Of a stretch of DNA of 64,000 bases, positions 16,111 through 25,813 are shown piece after piece. The stretch lies in contig JAFVOR010000043.1 of the NCBI GenBank assembly GCA_017505725.1, positions 1 through 64,000 of the forward strand, read 5' to 3'. The number at the start of each line of letters is the position of its first letter. Position 1 is the stretch's first letter. The notes below the pieces were generated by a model, which saw only the letters and a list, made by a program, of their open reading frames with translations, did not search any database and was not told where the DNA came from. Origin of the DNA: Alistipes sp. (lineage in GTDB: Bacteria; Bacteroidota; Bacteroidia; Bacteroidales; Rikenellaceae). Made by a program: the position numbers and the translations under genes.

Positions 16111-17187
16111 ATGAAAATTGTACAACTTATCCCTCTATTATCTTCAGGTGGAGCCGAGCGTTTTGTCGTAGACTTGTCAAATGAGTTGAGTCTGCAACAC
16201 GATGTGGCATTGATTGTTGCTCATCCATTGGAAGGAAGATTTGCATTTTATCTGCCTGAAGTCTCCGAGAGAGTTAAAACCTATTCGTTGAACAAGAGAA
16301 TAGGTTTTGATCTGCGTTATCTCTATCGTTTGCATAAGGCAATTAGACACGAAAGGCCAGATGTCGTGCATACTCATACGGAGTCATTTGCCTATTTTGC
16401 TGTGCTCAAATGGTTGTTTCCCAAGGTGAAGTTTGTGCATACAGTGCATAACGATGCTCAGTTCGAATCGGGTGGCCGTATAAAGACCTTCTTAAAGAGG
16501 ATGTTCTTTAGAAGAGGATGGTGTAAAGCGGCAACTATATCGGCGCAGTCGGCCGCAAGCTTTGCTGACTATTATGGCTCAAATGTTAATAATACCCTTA
16601 TTTACAATGGGCGCAAGTTGAGTATTGCCCCTTCCAAAGAGGTGCTTATTCCGCGCATTGAAGGTCGCTATAACTTTGTCTCTATCGGTCATATATCGAA
16701 GACCAAAAATCACTTGTTGATGTGTACTGCTTTGACAAATTTACTGAGGCAGGGAGTAGAGATAGATCTCTATATGTTTGGTCGTTTTGCCGACGAAGGT
16801 ATAGTCGAAAGTATAAAAGCGCTGAATAATTCGCACATCCATATGCTTGGGGAAAGGACAAACCCTATGCAATATCTCGCAAATGCCGATGTCTTTTGTA
16901 TGTCGTCGATAGTCGAAGGTTTGCCGATATCGTTAATTGAGGCTTTGGCTTGTGGATTGATACCTGTATGTACTGCGGTTGGCGGTATAGGAGACTTGGT
17001 AGATGAAGGTAAAACAGGTTTCCTTTCGCACGATTTGACGGTCGAGTCATACACGAAGGCGATAGAACGATTTCTTGCTCTTTCGGCCAAGCAGATTGAG
17101 GCAATGAAGTGTACTTGTCGCGAGAGTGCAAAGAAATATTCAATCGAAGAGTGCGCTAAACAATACGAAGAGCTATTTTCCAGATAG
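16111..17187 (+). CDS. family 4 glycosyltransferase
   Basis: A 358-residue GT-B enzyme. The N-terminus IVQLIPLLSSGGAERFVVDL and the acceptor-side VVHTHTES are typical of GT4. The donor-binding C-terminal part shows SIGHISKTKNH and SSIVEGLPISLIEALACG with the E-x7-E pattern. It starts at the base after the wzy stop, so translation is likely coupled. It should add a sugar to the repeat unit; donor unknown. Confidence 0.86.
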   Translation: MKIVQLIPLLSSGGAERFVVDLSNELSLQHDVALIVAHPLEGRFAFYLPEVSERVKTYSLNKRIGFDLRYLYRLHKAIRHERPDVVHTHTESFAYFAVLKWLFPKVKFVHTVHNDAQFESGGRIKTFLKRMFFRRGWCKAATISAQSAASFADYYGSNVNNTLIYNGRKLSIAPSKEVLIPRIEGRYNFVSIGHISKTKNHLLMCTALTNLLRQGVEIDLYMFGRFADEGIVESIKALNNSHIHMLGERTNPMQYLANADVFCMSSIVEGLPISLIEALACGLIPVCTAVGGIGDLVDEGKTGFLSHDLTVESYTKAIERFLALSAKQIEAMKCTCRESAKKYSIEECAKQYEELFSR

Positions 17188-17190
17188 TAT

Positions 17191-18294
17191 ATGAGAATCC
17201 TATTTGCAACGCCATATAACTGCGTATCGGGCGGCATCAGTCGTTGGGCTGGCAATATTATCAACTATTACAATGGGCTAACAACCGATGTAGAGTTGGA
17301 TGTCTTGCCAATGAATGATACGAAGGAGCGCTCTGCCGAGGATTTTGTAGATAGTAGTCCGATACAGAGAGTAGCACGAGGGCTTCGAACTTATGGTCGA
17401 GCAGTAAAAACATTGCACAACAAGTTAAAAACCGCAAAGTACGATATTCTTCATATTGCTTCGAGTGCGTCGATTAGCTTGTTCAAGGATATTGTAATGA
17501 TGAGAATTGCGAGAAAGCGCGGTGTTAGGAGTGTGCTTCATTTCCATTTTGGTCGCATCCCCGATTTGTCGAAAAGGGGAAATTGGGAATGGAAGATGCT
17601 CCTTCGAGCTGTAAGAATGTCAAATAGAACGATTGTTATCGATAGACAGTCATATGATACACTGATTGCTTGCGGATGTAGTAATGTCGATTATATTCCA
17701 AATCCGCTGTCCCCTGCTATCGGCGAAATCGTAAGCAGGGTGGAGGTGGAGCGTAAGCCAAATATGTTGCTTTTTGTGGGACAATGCCTGCCCACTAAAG
17801 GGGTATACGAGTTGGTCGAGGCGTGTAACTCAATACCCAATATCGAGCTATGTATGTTGGGTGCCATTGCCGATTCTGTGTCGCAGGAGTTGACCGCAAT
17901 GTGGAATTCGTCATCTACACTAAATATTGTAGGAAATATATCCTTTGAAGAGGTGATAAAGATGATGTGTCAATGCGATGTATTTGTTTTACCAACCTAT
18001 ACCGAAGGTTTTCCAAATGTAATTTTGGAGAGTATGGCGTGTGGTTGTGCGATAGTCACAACTCCTGTTGGAGCAATTCCTGAAATGTTAGATGAGGAGG
18101 ATGGCAAACACTATGGTATAATGGTGGAACCTCGTAATGTAGAACAGTTGAAAGGTGCCGTTGAAAGAATGTTGTCAGATATTGACTATAAGAATGATTG
18201 TCGAGCAAATGTGCAGCAAAGGGTAAACGAAAGGTATAATATAGACTCCGTATGGCGACAACTGATTAGCGTATGGCAGATGTTATTGTCATAA
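17191..18294 (+). CDS. family 4 glycosyltransferase
   Basis: A 367-residue GT-B protein: N-terminal PYNCVSGGISRWAGNI, then FVGQCLPTKGVYELVEAC and LPTYTEGFPNVILESMACG containing the E-x7-E nucleotide-sugar pattern. It lies 3 nt after the previous glycosyltransferase and 34 nt before the next. Codon use begins to return toward the chromosomal average. Donor and acceptor cannot be told from sequence. Confidence 0.86.
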   Translation: MRILFATPYNCVSGGISRWAGNIINYYNGLTTDVELDVLPMNDTKERSAEDFVDSSPIQRVARGLRTYGRAVKTLHNKLKTAKYDILHIASSASISLFKDIVMMRIARKRGVRSVLHFHFGRIPDLSKRGNWEWKMLLRAVRMSNRTIVIDRQSYDTLIACGCSNVDYIPNPLSPAIGEIVSRVEVERKPNMLLFVGQCLPTKGVYELVEACNSIPNIELCMLGAIADSVSQELTAMWNSSSTLNIVGNISFEEVIKMMCQCDVFVLPTYTEGFPNVILESMACGCAIVTTPVGAIPEMLDEEDGKHYGIMVEPRNVEQLKGAVERMLSDIDYKNDCRANVQQRVNERYNIDSVWRQLISVWQMLLS

Positions 18295-18328
18295 ATAGTG
18301 TTGGCTCGTTGTTGAAATAGGTGTAACA

Positions 18329-19549
18329 ATGAAGGTGCTTCAGATAAATATTACGGTGAATGTGGGTTCGACGGGGCGAATTGCCGAGCAGATTGGTCTG
18401 GCGGTGAAGGAGCGCGGTGGCGAAAGTTACATCGCGCACGGTATCGACAAGGCAATATCGCAATCGAATGTCATAACCATCGCTTCGCGTTGGAACTATC
18501 GCATACATCGTAATTTGTCGAAGTGGACCGATATGCAGGGGCGTTTTTCGCTGGTTGCGACGAAGCGTTTGGTGCGAAAAATCGCGAAGATTGCTCCCGA
18601 CATCATCCATCTGCACAACATCCACGGCTCGTACATCAACTACAAGATTCTGTTCGACTACCTTGGCAGAGCCGATATTCCTGTGGTGTGGACGTTCCAC
18701 GACTGTTGGCCAATTACTGGCCATTGCGCCCATTTTGCCTACGCGAAGTGCGAGAAATGGAAGACGGAGTGCTACGACTGCCCAGAACAGAAGTCCTACC
18801 CAACCAGCAAATTCTTCGACCGCTCCCGAAAGAATTACATCGAGAAACGCGAGGCGTTCAATTCGGTTAAGAATATGACCATTGTACCTGTGTCGAATTG
18901 GTTGGGAGGTGTTGTTAAGGAGTCGTTTTTGGGCAAATACAATGTCGAGGTTATCCACAACGGAATCGACATAGCGACCTTTGCGCCCATTACCGATAGC
19001 GACCTGCGAGAACGATATGACTTAGCCGACAAGAGGGTGATTCTTGCTGTGGCGTCGCCTTGGGGTGTGCGCAAGGGCCTCGATGATCTGAAGAGGTTGA
19101 GTGGAATGCTCCCTCGCGACCGCTATCAGATGGTTGTGATAGGTCTGAATCCGAAGCAGCTGGCAACGCTTCCCGATGGTATTGTAGGATTGCAACGCAC
19201 CGCTAATGTCGAGGAGTTGGCTGCGTGGTATTCGCTTGCCGATGTGTTTGTGAATCCGACCTACGAAGATACCTACCCGACGACCAATCTGGAGGCCCTA
19301 TCCTGCGGAGCTCCTGTTGTGACATATCGCACGGGTGGTAGCCCCGAGTCGGTAACAGCCGAGACGGGTCGTGTGGTCGAAAAGGGCGATCTGGACGCTC
19401 TTGTTCGTGCTATCGACGAGCTTTGTGCCGAGGATAGAGATGCTATGCGTAGGCGTTGTCGCGACTACGCCGAGGCGCATTTCGACAAGGAGAGTTGCTT
19501 CAGAAAATATATAGAGTTGTACGAAAAATTAATTAATAAAACAAAATAA
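18329..19549 (+). CDS. family 4 glycosyltransferase with HDCW/CxxW/CxxCP segment
   Basis: A 406-residue GT-B enzyme. The N-terminal half carries the Cys/His-rich stretch TFHDCWPITGHCAHF and CEKWKTECYDCP seen in a WcaC-like GT4 subgroup. The C-terminal half has ASPWGVRKGLDDL and FVNPTYEDTYPTTNLEAL. GC content is back to the level of the flanking chromosome. Likely adds a residue to the O-unit or capsule unit. Confidence 0.85.
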   Translation: MKVLQINITVNVGSTGRIAEQIGLAVKERGGESYIAHGIDKAISQSNVITIASRWNYRIHRNLSKWTDMQGRFSLVATKRLVRKIAKIAPDIIHLHNIHGSYINYKILFDYLGRADIPVVWTFHDCWPITGHCAHFAYAKCEKWKTECYDCPEQKSYPTSKFFDRSRKNYIEKREAFNSVKNMTIVPVSNWLGGVVKESFLGKYNVEVIHNGIDIATFAPITDSDLRERYDLADKRVILAVASPWGVRKGLDDLKRLSGMLPRDRYQMVVIGLNPKQLATLPDGIVGLQRTANVEELAAWYSLADVFVNPTYEDTYPTTNLEALSCGAPVVTYRTGGSPESVTAETGRVVEKGDLDALVRAIDELCAEDRDAMRRRCRDYAEAHFDKESCFRKYIELYEKLINKTK

Positions 19550-19553
19550 TCCA

Positions 19554-20627
19554 ATGTCAATCTTCAAAGACAAAGTCCTGTTGATTACAGGCGGTACGGG
19601 CAGTTTCGGAAACGCCGTGCTTCGTAGATTCCTTGATTCTGATATCAAGGAGATTCGTATCTTCTCGCGTGACGAGAAGAAGCAAGACGATATGCGTCAC
19701 GCCTTGCAGAACCCAAAGGTCAAGTTCTACATCGGCAATGTGCGCGACAAGCAGTCGGTCGATATTGCAATGCGAGGTGTCGATTATGTCTTCGCCGCAG
19801 CGGCTCTTAAGCAGGTGCCATCGTGCGAGTTCTTCCCTATGGAGGCTACGATGACCAATGTTATAGGCACCAACAATGTTCTACTCTCGGCTATTGAGCA
19901 CGGTGTGAAGAATGTGGTTGTCCTCTCGACCGATAAGGCTGCCTACCCAATCAACGCTATGGGAATCTCGAAGGCGTTGATGGAGAAGGTTGCTATCGCC
20001 AAGGGTCGTGAGCTTGGTCAGGGAGCTGCTACAACCATTTGTTGCACTCGCTATGGTAATGTTATGGCTTCGCGCGGATCGGTTATTCCGTTGTGGGTCG
20101 AGCAGATGGAGCAGGGTAAGCCTATCACCATCACCGATCCCGAGATGACTCGCTTTATGATGACATTGGACGATGCTGTAGATTTGGTTATTTATGCCTT
20201 TACACACGGCGAGAATGGCGATCTGTTCGTGCAGAAGGCCCCTGCAGCTACCCTCTCGACTTTGGCCGAGGCGTTGAAGCAGACCTATGCGCAGATCGAT
20301 CCAAAGTATGCCGATACCGAGGTTAAGGTTATCGGTACACGCCACGGCGAGAAGTTGTATGAGACCTTGGTTACCCGCGAGGAGATGGCCAAGGCTGTCG
20401 ATATGGGCGACTACTACCGCATCCCTTGCGACACACGCGATTTGAACTACGACAAGTTCTTTGTCGAGGGTAACGAAGAGGTCTCTAGAATCGAGGACTA
20501 CCACTCGCACAATACTCGTCGCCTCGATGTTGAGGGTATGAAGGAGTTATTGTTGAAGTTGCGATTCATCCGCGAGGATTTGGGCTTACAGCCTCGCTCG
20601 AAGGCTCGCGAAATACGTAGTGAGTAA
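19554..20627 (+). CDS. capE: UDP-GlcNAc 4,6-dehydratase/5-epimerase, CapE/FnlA type
   Basis: A 357-residue short-chain dehydrogenase fold enzyme. The NAD(P) motif is TGGTGSFGNAVL, with KQVPSCEFFP, STDKAAYPINAMGISK and RYGNVMASRGSV. The catalytic Tyr of the classic YxxxK is Met (MGISK), the mark of inverting dehydratases such as Staphylococcus aureus CapE. It performs the first step from UDP-GlcNAc to UDP-N-acetyl-L-fucosamine. It lies just before a cupin gene, capF and capG, which supply the later steps. Its stop overlaps the next start by one base (TAATG). Confidence 0.88.
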   Translation: MSIFKDKVLLITGGTGSFGNAVLRRFLDSDIKEIRIFSRDEKKQDDMRHALQNPKVKFYIGNVRDKQSVDIAMRGVDYVFAAAALKQVPSCEFFPMEATMTNVIGTNNVLLSAIEHGVKNVVVLSTDKAAYPINAMGISKALMEKVAIAKGRELGQGAATTICCTRYGNVMASRGSVIPLWVEQMEQGKPITITDPEMTRFMMTLDDAVDLVIYAFTHGENGDLFVQKAPAATLSTLAEALKQTYAQIDPKYADTEVKVIGTRHGEKLYETLVTREEMAKAVDMGDYYRIPCDTRDLNYDKFFVEGNEEVSRIEDYHSHNTRRLDVEGMKELLLKLRFIREDLGLQPRSKAREIRSE

Positions 20628-21061
20628 TGTCGAAGATAAAAGTTGTCGAGGGTGAGATTTTCCGCGATGAGCGCGGCCAGATCTCTTCGTTGAATGCCTT
20701 CCGTTTCGCGGGTGTGGAGCGTTGCTACTTTATCCACCACCCCGACATCTCGGTGGTGCGTGGCTGGCACGGACACAAGTTCGAGAAGAAGTGGTTCTAC
20801 TGCATCAAGGGCTCCTTTACGGTGGCTTTGGTTGAGGTGGATAATTGGGAGAACCCGTCGCCCGACTTGCAGGCCGAGATATTCGAGCTTAGCGAGCAGG
20901 ATAGCAAAATAATATGCGTTCCCGAGGGATACGCCAACTGCATCAAGGCGCACGAGAAGGAGTCGGTATTGTTGGTATTCTCGGGTAAGATTTTGGAGGA
21001 GGCGTTGAAAGATAGTTGGCGCTACGACAAGAATCTCTGGGTTAATTGGGATAACTATTAG
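20627..21061 (+). CDS. WxcM-like cupin, probable nucleotide-sugar epimerase/isomerase
   Basis: A 144-residue single cupin domain: VRGWHGHKFEKKWFYCIKG, VALVEVDNW and VPEGYANCIKA. Such proteins (WxcM/FdtA/RmlC relatives) epimerise or isomerise 4-keto sugars. It sits between capE and capF, with overlaps or gaps under 5 nt. The standard UDP-FucNAc route needs only CapE, CapF (which has its own cupin) and CapG, so this protein either helps the 3-epimerisation or diverts the keto intermediate to another sugar. Confidence 0.75.
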   Translation: MSKIKVVEGEIFRDERGQISSLNAFRFAGVERCYFIHHPDISVVRGWHGHKFEKKWFYCIKGSFTVALVEVDNWENPSPDLQAEIFELSEQDSKIICVPEGYANCIKAHEKESVLLVFSGKILEEALKDSWRYDKNLWVNWDNY

Positions 21062-21064
21062 GAT

Positions 21065-22270
21065 ATGAAAATTTTAGTTACAGGCGCAAAGGGTTTTGTG
21101 GGTCAAAACCTCTGTGTACAACTCAAAAATATCCGCGATGGCAAGGCAAAGTGCTATGGCGATGTCGTGGTTGAGGAGGTGTTCGAGTACGATATCGACT
21201 CTACAATGGAGGAGTTGGAGTCGTATTGTCGTGAGGCAGACTTTGTATTCAACCTTGCAGGTGTAAACCGCCCACAGAATACGGAGGAGTTTATGGAGGG
21301 CAACTTTGGTTTTGCCTCGACTCTGCTCGAAACGCTCGAGAAGCACAACAACAAGGCTCCCGTAATGCTTTCGTCATCCATTCAGGCCACCTTGGCGGGT
21401 CGCTTTGGCGATAGTGAGTATGGTCGTAGCAAGCGTGCTGGCGAGGAGCTATTCTTTAATTATAGTGCGCGTACGGGCGCGCGTGTATTGGTCTATCGCT
21501 TCCCGAACTTGTTTGGTAAGTGGTGTCGTCCGAACTACAACTCGGCCGTGGCGACCTTCTGCAACAATATCGCAAACGATTTGCCGATTACGGTGAACGA
21601 CCACTCGACAGAGTTGGAGTTGCTCTATATCGACGACTTGGTGGATGAGATGATTGACGCACTCAAAGGTGAGGAGCACCACTGCGAGTTCGAGGGTGTC
21701 GAAACGGTACTTTGCAAAGAGGGTAGGTACTGCGCAGTGCCGACAACGCATAAAATCACATTGGGTGAGATTGTCGATTTGTTGGAGTCGTTTAAGGCGC
21801 AACCGCAGACTCTTGTTGTGCCTGAGATTCCGAATGGCTCATTTGCAAAGAAGCTCTATTCGACCTATTTAAGCTACTTGCCGAAGGAGAAGGTGTCGTT
21901 CGAGTTGAAGATGAACTGCGATGCGCGCGGATCGTTTACCGAGCTGTTGCGTAGCGAGAGGTGCGGGCAGGTGAGTGTAAATATCTCGAAACCTGGCATT
22001 ACTAAGGGTGAACATTGGCACAATACCAAGTGGGAGTTCTTCATTGTGGTGTCGGGCAGGGGCTTGATTCAGCAGCGCAGGGTAGGCTCCGACGAGGTGC
22101 TTAACTTCGAGGTTAGCGGTGAGAAAATAGAGGCTGTGCATATGTTGCCCGGCTACACGCACAATATCATCAACCTCTCCGATACCGAGGATTTGGTAAC
22201 GGTAATGTGGGCAAACGAGGCGTTCGACCCATCGAAGCCAGACACATACTTCGAGAAGGTAGAAAAATAG
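21065..22270 (+). CDS. capF: bifunctional reductase/epimerase CapF (FnlB)
   Basis: A 401-residue two-domain enzyme. The N-terminal SDR domain has VTGAKGFVGQNL and SEYGRSKRAGE (YxxxK). The C-terminal cupin from about residue 285 carries GITKGEHWHNTKWEFF with metal-binding His and Glu. In S. aureus the cupin 3-epimerises the CapE product and the SDR domain reduces the 4-keto group with NADPH, giving UDP-N-acetyl-L-talosamine. CapG then makes UDP-FucNAc. Domain order and length match. Confidence 0.88.
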   Translation: MKILVTGAKGFVGQNLCVQLKNIRDGKAKCYGDVVVEEVFEYDIDSTMEELESYCREADFVFNLAGVNRPQNTEEFMEGNFGFASTLLETLEKHNNKAPVMLSSSIQATLAGRFGDSEYGRSKRAGEELFFNYSARTGARVLVYRFPNLFGKWCRPNYNSAVATFCNNIANDLPITVNDHSTELELLYIDDLVDEMIDALKGEEHHCEFEGVETVLCKEGRYCAVPTTHKITLGEIVDLLESFKAQPQTLVVPEIPNGSFAKKLYSTYLSYLPKEKVSFELKMNCDARGSFTELLRSERCGQVSVNISKPGITKGEHWHNTKWEFFIVVSGRGLIQQRRVGSDEVLNFEVSGEKIEAVHMLPGYTHNIINLSDTEDLVTVMWANEAFDPSKPDTYFEKVEK

Positions 22271-22280
22271 AGAAAAAATC

Positions 22281-22310
22281 TTTACTAGCCCTTACTAGCC
22301 CTTACTAGCC
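22281..22310. repeat. 10-bp tandem repeat CTTACTAGCC, three units
   Basis: TTTACTAGCC is followed by two perfect CTTACTAGCC units between capF and capG. The word is the same as in the longer arrays at 251-330 and 4426-4475. The 68-nt gap shows no promoter match. Confidence 0.7.
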
Positions 22311-22338
22311 TTTATAAAGAAATCAAAAAATAAAAGAT

Positions 22339-23508
22339 ATGGACTTTTCAAATGTGCACTTTGCCGAGAATGGCAAGTTGAAACTCTTGATTATCGTGGG
22401 CACTCGCCCTGAGATTATCCGTTTGGCAGCGGTGATTAACAAGTGTCGTAAATATTTCGACTGTGTCTTGGCGCATACGGGACAGAACTACGACTATAAC
22501 CTCAATGGAATATTCTTCCACGACCTTAAACTCGCTGAGCCTGAGGTTTATCTCAATGCTGTAGGCGACGATCTCGGTGCCACGATGGGCAATATCATCA
22601 ACGCATCGTATAAGTTGATGGTCGAGATTAAGCCTGACGCAGTGTTGGTTTTGGGCGACACAAACTCGTGCCTCTCGGTGATTGGTGCAAAGCGTCTGCA
22701 TATCCCTATCTTCCATATGGAGGCGGGAAATCGTTGCTTCGATGAGTGCTTGCCGGAGGAGACCAATCGCCGCATTGTCGACATCATTTCGGATGTTAAT
22801 ATCTGCTACTCGGAGCACGCACGCCGCTACCTCAATGCGTCGAGCGTAGCGAAGGAGCGCACCTATGTAAGTGGCTCGCCAATGGCAGAGGTGTTGCACG
22901 AGAATTTGGCGGAGATCGAGGCGAGCGATATCCACCAGCGTTTGGGCTTGGAGAGGGGCAAGTATATCCTTCTTTCGGCTCACCGCGAGGAGAATATCGA
23001 CACCGAGAAGAACTTCACATCGCTCTTTACCGCCATCAACAAGATGGCCGAGAAGTACGATATGCCAATTTTGTACTCGTGTCATCCACGCAGTCGTAAC
23101 CGCTTGGCTGCAAGTGGGTTCGAGTTGGATAGGCGAGTTATTCAGCACGAGCCTCTCGGCTTCCACGACTATAACTGCTTGCAGATGAACGCCTTTGCGG
23201 TGGTTTCGGATAGTGGAACTTTGCCAGAGGAGAGCTCCTTCTTCACAAGCGTAGGACACTCGTTCCCGGCAGTATGTATTCGAACTTCGACCGAGCGTCC
23301 CGAGGCGTTGGACAAGGGTTGTTTTATCTTGGCAGGTATCGACGAGAAGTCGTTGTTGCAGGCTGTCGATACCGCTGTGGAGATGGTCGCTAATGGCGAC
23401 AATGGCATCCCTGTGCCGAACTACACCGACGAGAATGTCTCGACAAAGGTGGTGAAGCTCATTCAGTCCTATACCGGCGTAGTAAACAAGATGGTTTGGC
23501 GTAAATAG
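22339..23508 (+). CDS. capG: UDP-N-acetyl-hexosamine 2-epimerase, CapG/WecB type
   Basis: A 389-residue non-hydrolysing 2-epimerase. Motifs: VGTRPEIIRLAAVI, HTGQNYDYNLNGIFF, LGDTNSCLSV, HMEAGNRCFDECLPEETNRR and LLSAHREENID. In context (capE-cupin-capF upstream) it should convert UDP-L-TalNAc to UDP-L-FucNAc rather than UDP-GlcNAc to UDP-ManNAc. The next gene, a WbuB-like transferase, is a fitting consumer. Confidence 0.87.
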   Translation: MDFSNVHFAENGKLKLLIIVGTRPEIIRLAAVINKCRKYFDCVLAHTGQNYDYNLNGIFFHDLKLAEPEVYLNAVGDDLGATMGNIINASYKLMVEIKPDAVLVLGDTNSCLSVIGAKRLHIPIFHMEAGNRCFDECLPEETNRRIVDIISDVNICYSEHARRYLNASSVAKERTYVSGSPMAEVLHENLAEIEASDIHQRLGLERGKYILLSAHREENIDTEKNFTSLFTAINKMAEKYDMPILYSCHPRSRNRLAASGFELDRRVIQHEPLGFHDYNCLQMNAFAVVSDSGTLPEESSFFTSVGHSFPAVCIRTSTERPEALDKGCFILAGIDEKSLLQAVDTAVEMVANGDNGIPVPNYTDENVSTKVVKLIQSYTGVVNKMVWRK

Positions 23509-23515
23509 CCCCGAT

Positions 23516-24736
23516 ATGGGAAAGAGAATACTCCTTGTAACCCAATATTTCCAGCCCGAAAACTTCAAATGCAACGACATTGCATTTGAACTGCAGCGTC
23601 GTGGTTACGAGGTTACTGTGTTGACCGCTATTCCAAACTATCCGCAGGGCAAATACTTCGATGGATATGGCCTTTTCAAGCGTAGAGTCGAGTATGTCGA
23701 TGGCGTGAAGGTTATTCGTGGTTTTGTCATTCCGCGAGGAAAGGGTGGGAAGATTGGACTTTCGCTCAACTACTTGAGCTACCTCGTCTCGTCGTGCCTC
23801 ATTGCGCTCTATCTATCATTGCGCTACAAGTTCGATGCGGTCTTTGTCCATCAGGTGTCGCCTGTGACCATTGGCGTGGCGGCAACTTTGGTCAAGCGCA
23901 TTCAACGCATACCGATGTACTTCTGGGTACTCGACCTCTGGCCCGAGAGTCTGACTGCTGCAATAGGTCTGCGTAACAAGTATATTCTAGGACTCTTCTC
24001 GTGGATGGTACGATGGTTCTATCGTCGTTCCGATAAGATTCTTATCAGCTCGAAGGGATTTGCCAAGTCGATATGCGAGAAGGGCGACTTTGCCGACAAG
24101 ATTGTCTACTTCCCGAATTGGATGGATGCGGCACTTGCCACCCGCAGTGATGTCGATACTCCATCTGTTCCCGATGGCTTTGTGGCTATGTTTACGGGCA
24201 ATATAGGTGCTTCGCAAGACTTTGGCTCGGTGCTCAAGGCTGCCGAGCGGCTCAAGGAACACCGAGATATCCACTTTGTCATTGTGGGCAATGGTCGAGC
24301 AAGAGAGTGGGTCGAGGAACAGATTGCCGAGCGAGGTTTGCAACAGAGTGTACACTGCGTAGGCTCCTATCCGTTGGAGGCTATGCCTGCCACATTCGCA
24401 AAGTCGGATGTGTTGTTTGCGGCATTGAAGGACGAACCGATTTTTGCCTTGACCGTGCCGGCCAAGATTCAAGCATATATGTCGTCGGGCAAGCCTATCG
24501 TCACGATGATTAATGGCGAGGCTATGGAACTTGTGCGCGAGGTGGGTTGTGGCGAGGCTGTGGCTGCAGAGGATCCAGAGGCCTTTGCTGCGGCTATTTT
24601 GCGTATGTCGCAACTCTCCGATGAGGAGCGTTGCGCTATGGGTGAGCGAGGCAAGAACTTCGCCGCCGAAAATTTTGATTTCTCCAAGCAGATGACTCTG
24701 CTCGAGGAGATATTCGATGTTAAGAATGAAGAATAG
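23516..24736 (+). CDS. WbuB-like family 4 glycosyltransferase, probable L-FucNAc transferase
   Basis: A 406-residue GT-B enzyme. The N-terminus LLVTQYFQPENFKCNDIAFEL and TAIPNYPQGKYFDGY, plus the FWVLDLWPESL segment, are typical of the WbuB/FnlABC-associated group. WbuB adds FucNAc in E. coli O-antigens, and the gene directly follows capG here. C-terminal donor-binding elements: MFTGNIGASQDFGSV and IQAYMSSGKPI. The donor assignment is inferred from context. Confidence 0.8.
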   Translation: MGKRILLVTQYFQPENFKCNDIAFELQRRGYEVTVLTAIPNYPQGKYFDGYGLFKRRVEYVDGVKVIRGFVIPRGKGGKIGLSLNYLSYLVSSCLIALYLSLRYKFDAVFVHQVSPVTIGVAATLVKRIQRIPMYFWVLDLWPESLTAAIGLRNKYILGLFSWMVRWFYRRSDKILISSKGFAKSICEKGDFADKIVYFPNWMDAALATRSDVDTPSVPDGFVAMFTGNIGASQDFGSVLKAAERLKEHRDIHFVIVGNGRAREWVEEQIAERGLQQSVHCVGSYPLEAMPATFAKSDVLFAALKDEPIFALTVPAKIQAYMSSGKPIVTMINGEAMELVREVGCGEAVAAEDPEAFAAAILRMSQLSDEERCAMGERGKNFAAENFDFSKQMTLLEEIFDVKNEE

Positions 24737-25811
24737 TACCGAGATAACCCTCTTTCGACTGCTTCGTATAGCGATAGGCAGCGAGGCTGCAGTGCCGCTC
24801 TCTGCTTTGGGATCGGTGTCGTGGCAGGAGCTCTACACCTTGGCACGCAAGCAGGGTGTATTGGCGATTGCGTTTGATGGTCTGATGCAGATTTTTGAGT
24901 GCGATGGCGAGGTTGCAAAATCGTTCCCTCAGCCTCTTAAACTGCAGTGGATAAATGCTGTGTTTTCGATCGAGCAACGCTACGAACGACAACGCGCAGT
25001 CTGTGCCGAGCTTGCTGAGAGGTGGGCTGAGCAGGATATTAAAACATTGTGCCTGAAGGGTTTGGCATTCAGCGCATACTATCCGCAATCCAACCACCGT
25101 GAATGTGGCGATTTTGATTGCTACCTCTTTGACGACTACGCCAAGGGCAATGCCATTGCTCGCGATTTGGGTGCTGCGGTCGATGAGAGTATGTACAAGC
25201 ACTCCGAGATGATTCTCCGCAAGGTGATGGTCGAGAATCACCGCTTTATCGTGGCGGTGCGAGGAGGCCGAAAGATGAAACAGTTGCACCATCAGCTCGA
25301 CGATATCGCACGAAATGAGGCTTGTGAACCACTTTTTGGCACGAAGATACTCTCGCCTTCGCCTATGTTCAACGCCCTCTTTCTGAATCATCACGCGCTG
25401 ACTCACTTCCTCTCAGAAGGTATCCGTCTGCGCCATATCCTGGATTGGGCACTCTTTCTCCGCTCGCGGCAGGAGCAACTCGATTGGAACAGATTCTATG
25501 CCCTTTGCGAGGAGTACGATATGCGTGCCTTTGTCGATTGTATGACCGCTATGGCAGTTGAGGTGTGCGGCGTGGAACTCGTCGAGGGCGTTGTGGCAAC
25601 GAGCCCGCACGCCGAGCGTGTGCTCGACTCGGTGTTGCACGACGATAGTGCGGTATTCTCGCAGAATGTCGGAGCGTGGCGCAAGCGTGTGTTGCTTGTA
25701 CGCAACCTCCTGGCTTCGCGATGGAAGTATAAGGCATTTGCCGACAGGGGCATATTGTTGCAATTTATAACATTAGTTTGGGGCTATCTTACACACCCCG
25801 AGGAGGATTAG
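24717..25811 (+). CDS. PF14907-type nucleotidyltransferase-fold protein
   Basis: A 364-residue cytoplasmic protein of the uncharacterised nucleotidyltransferase family often found in Bacteroidota polysaccharide loci. Seen: LCLKGLAFSAYYP and ECGDFDCYLF, the Gly-Leu-Ala-x and D-x-D-like elements of a pol-beta fold, then a His-rich segment FLNHHALTHFLSEG and a helical C-terminus. The start (24717, or 24726 in frame) overlaps the previous gene by up to 20 nt, suggesting coupled translation. The substrate is unknown; it is probably the last gene specific to the polysaccharide locus. Confidence 0.7.
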   Translation: MLRMKNSTEITLFRLLRIAIGSEAAVPLSALGSVSWQELYTLARKQGVLAIAFDGLMQIFECDGEVAKSFPQPLKLQWINAVFSIEQRYERQRAVCAELAERWAEQDIKTLCLKGLAFSAYYPQSNHRECGDFDCYLFDDYAKGNAIARDLGAAVDESMYKHSEMILRKVMVENHRFIVAVRGGRKMKQLHHQLDDIARNEACEPLFGTKILSPSPMFNALFLNHHALTHFLSEGIRLRHILDWALFLRSRQEQLDWNRFYALCEEYDMRAFVDCMTAMAVEVCGVELVEGVVATSPHAERVLDSVLHDDSAVFSQNVGAWRKRVLLVRNLLASRWKYKAFADRGILLQFITLVWGYLTHPEED

Positions 25812-25813
25812 AT

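Noticed and set aside
25801..25806. AGGAGG as a functional ribosome-binding site for coaD
   Set aside because: It is the GAGGAG coding sequence of the upstream gene's final Glu codons. A role is possible but cannot be separated from coding constraint.
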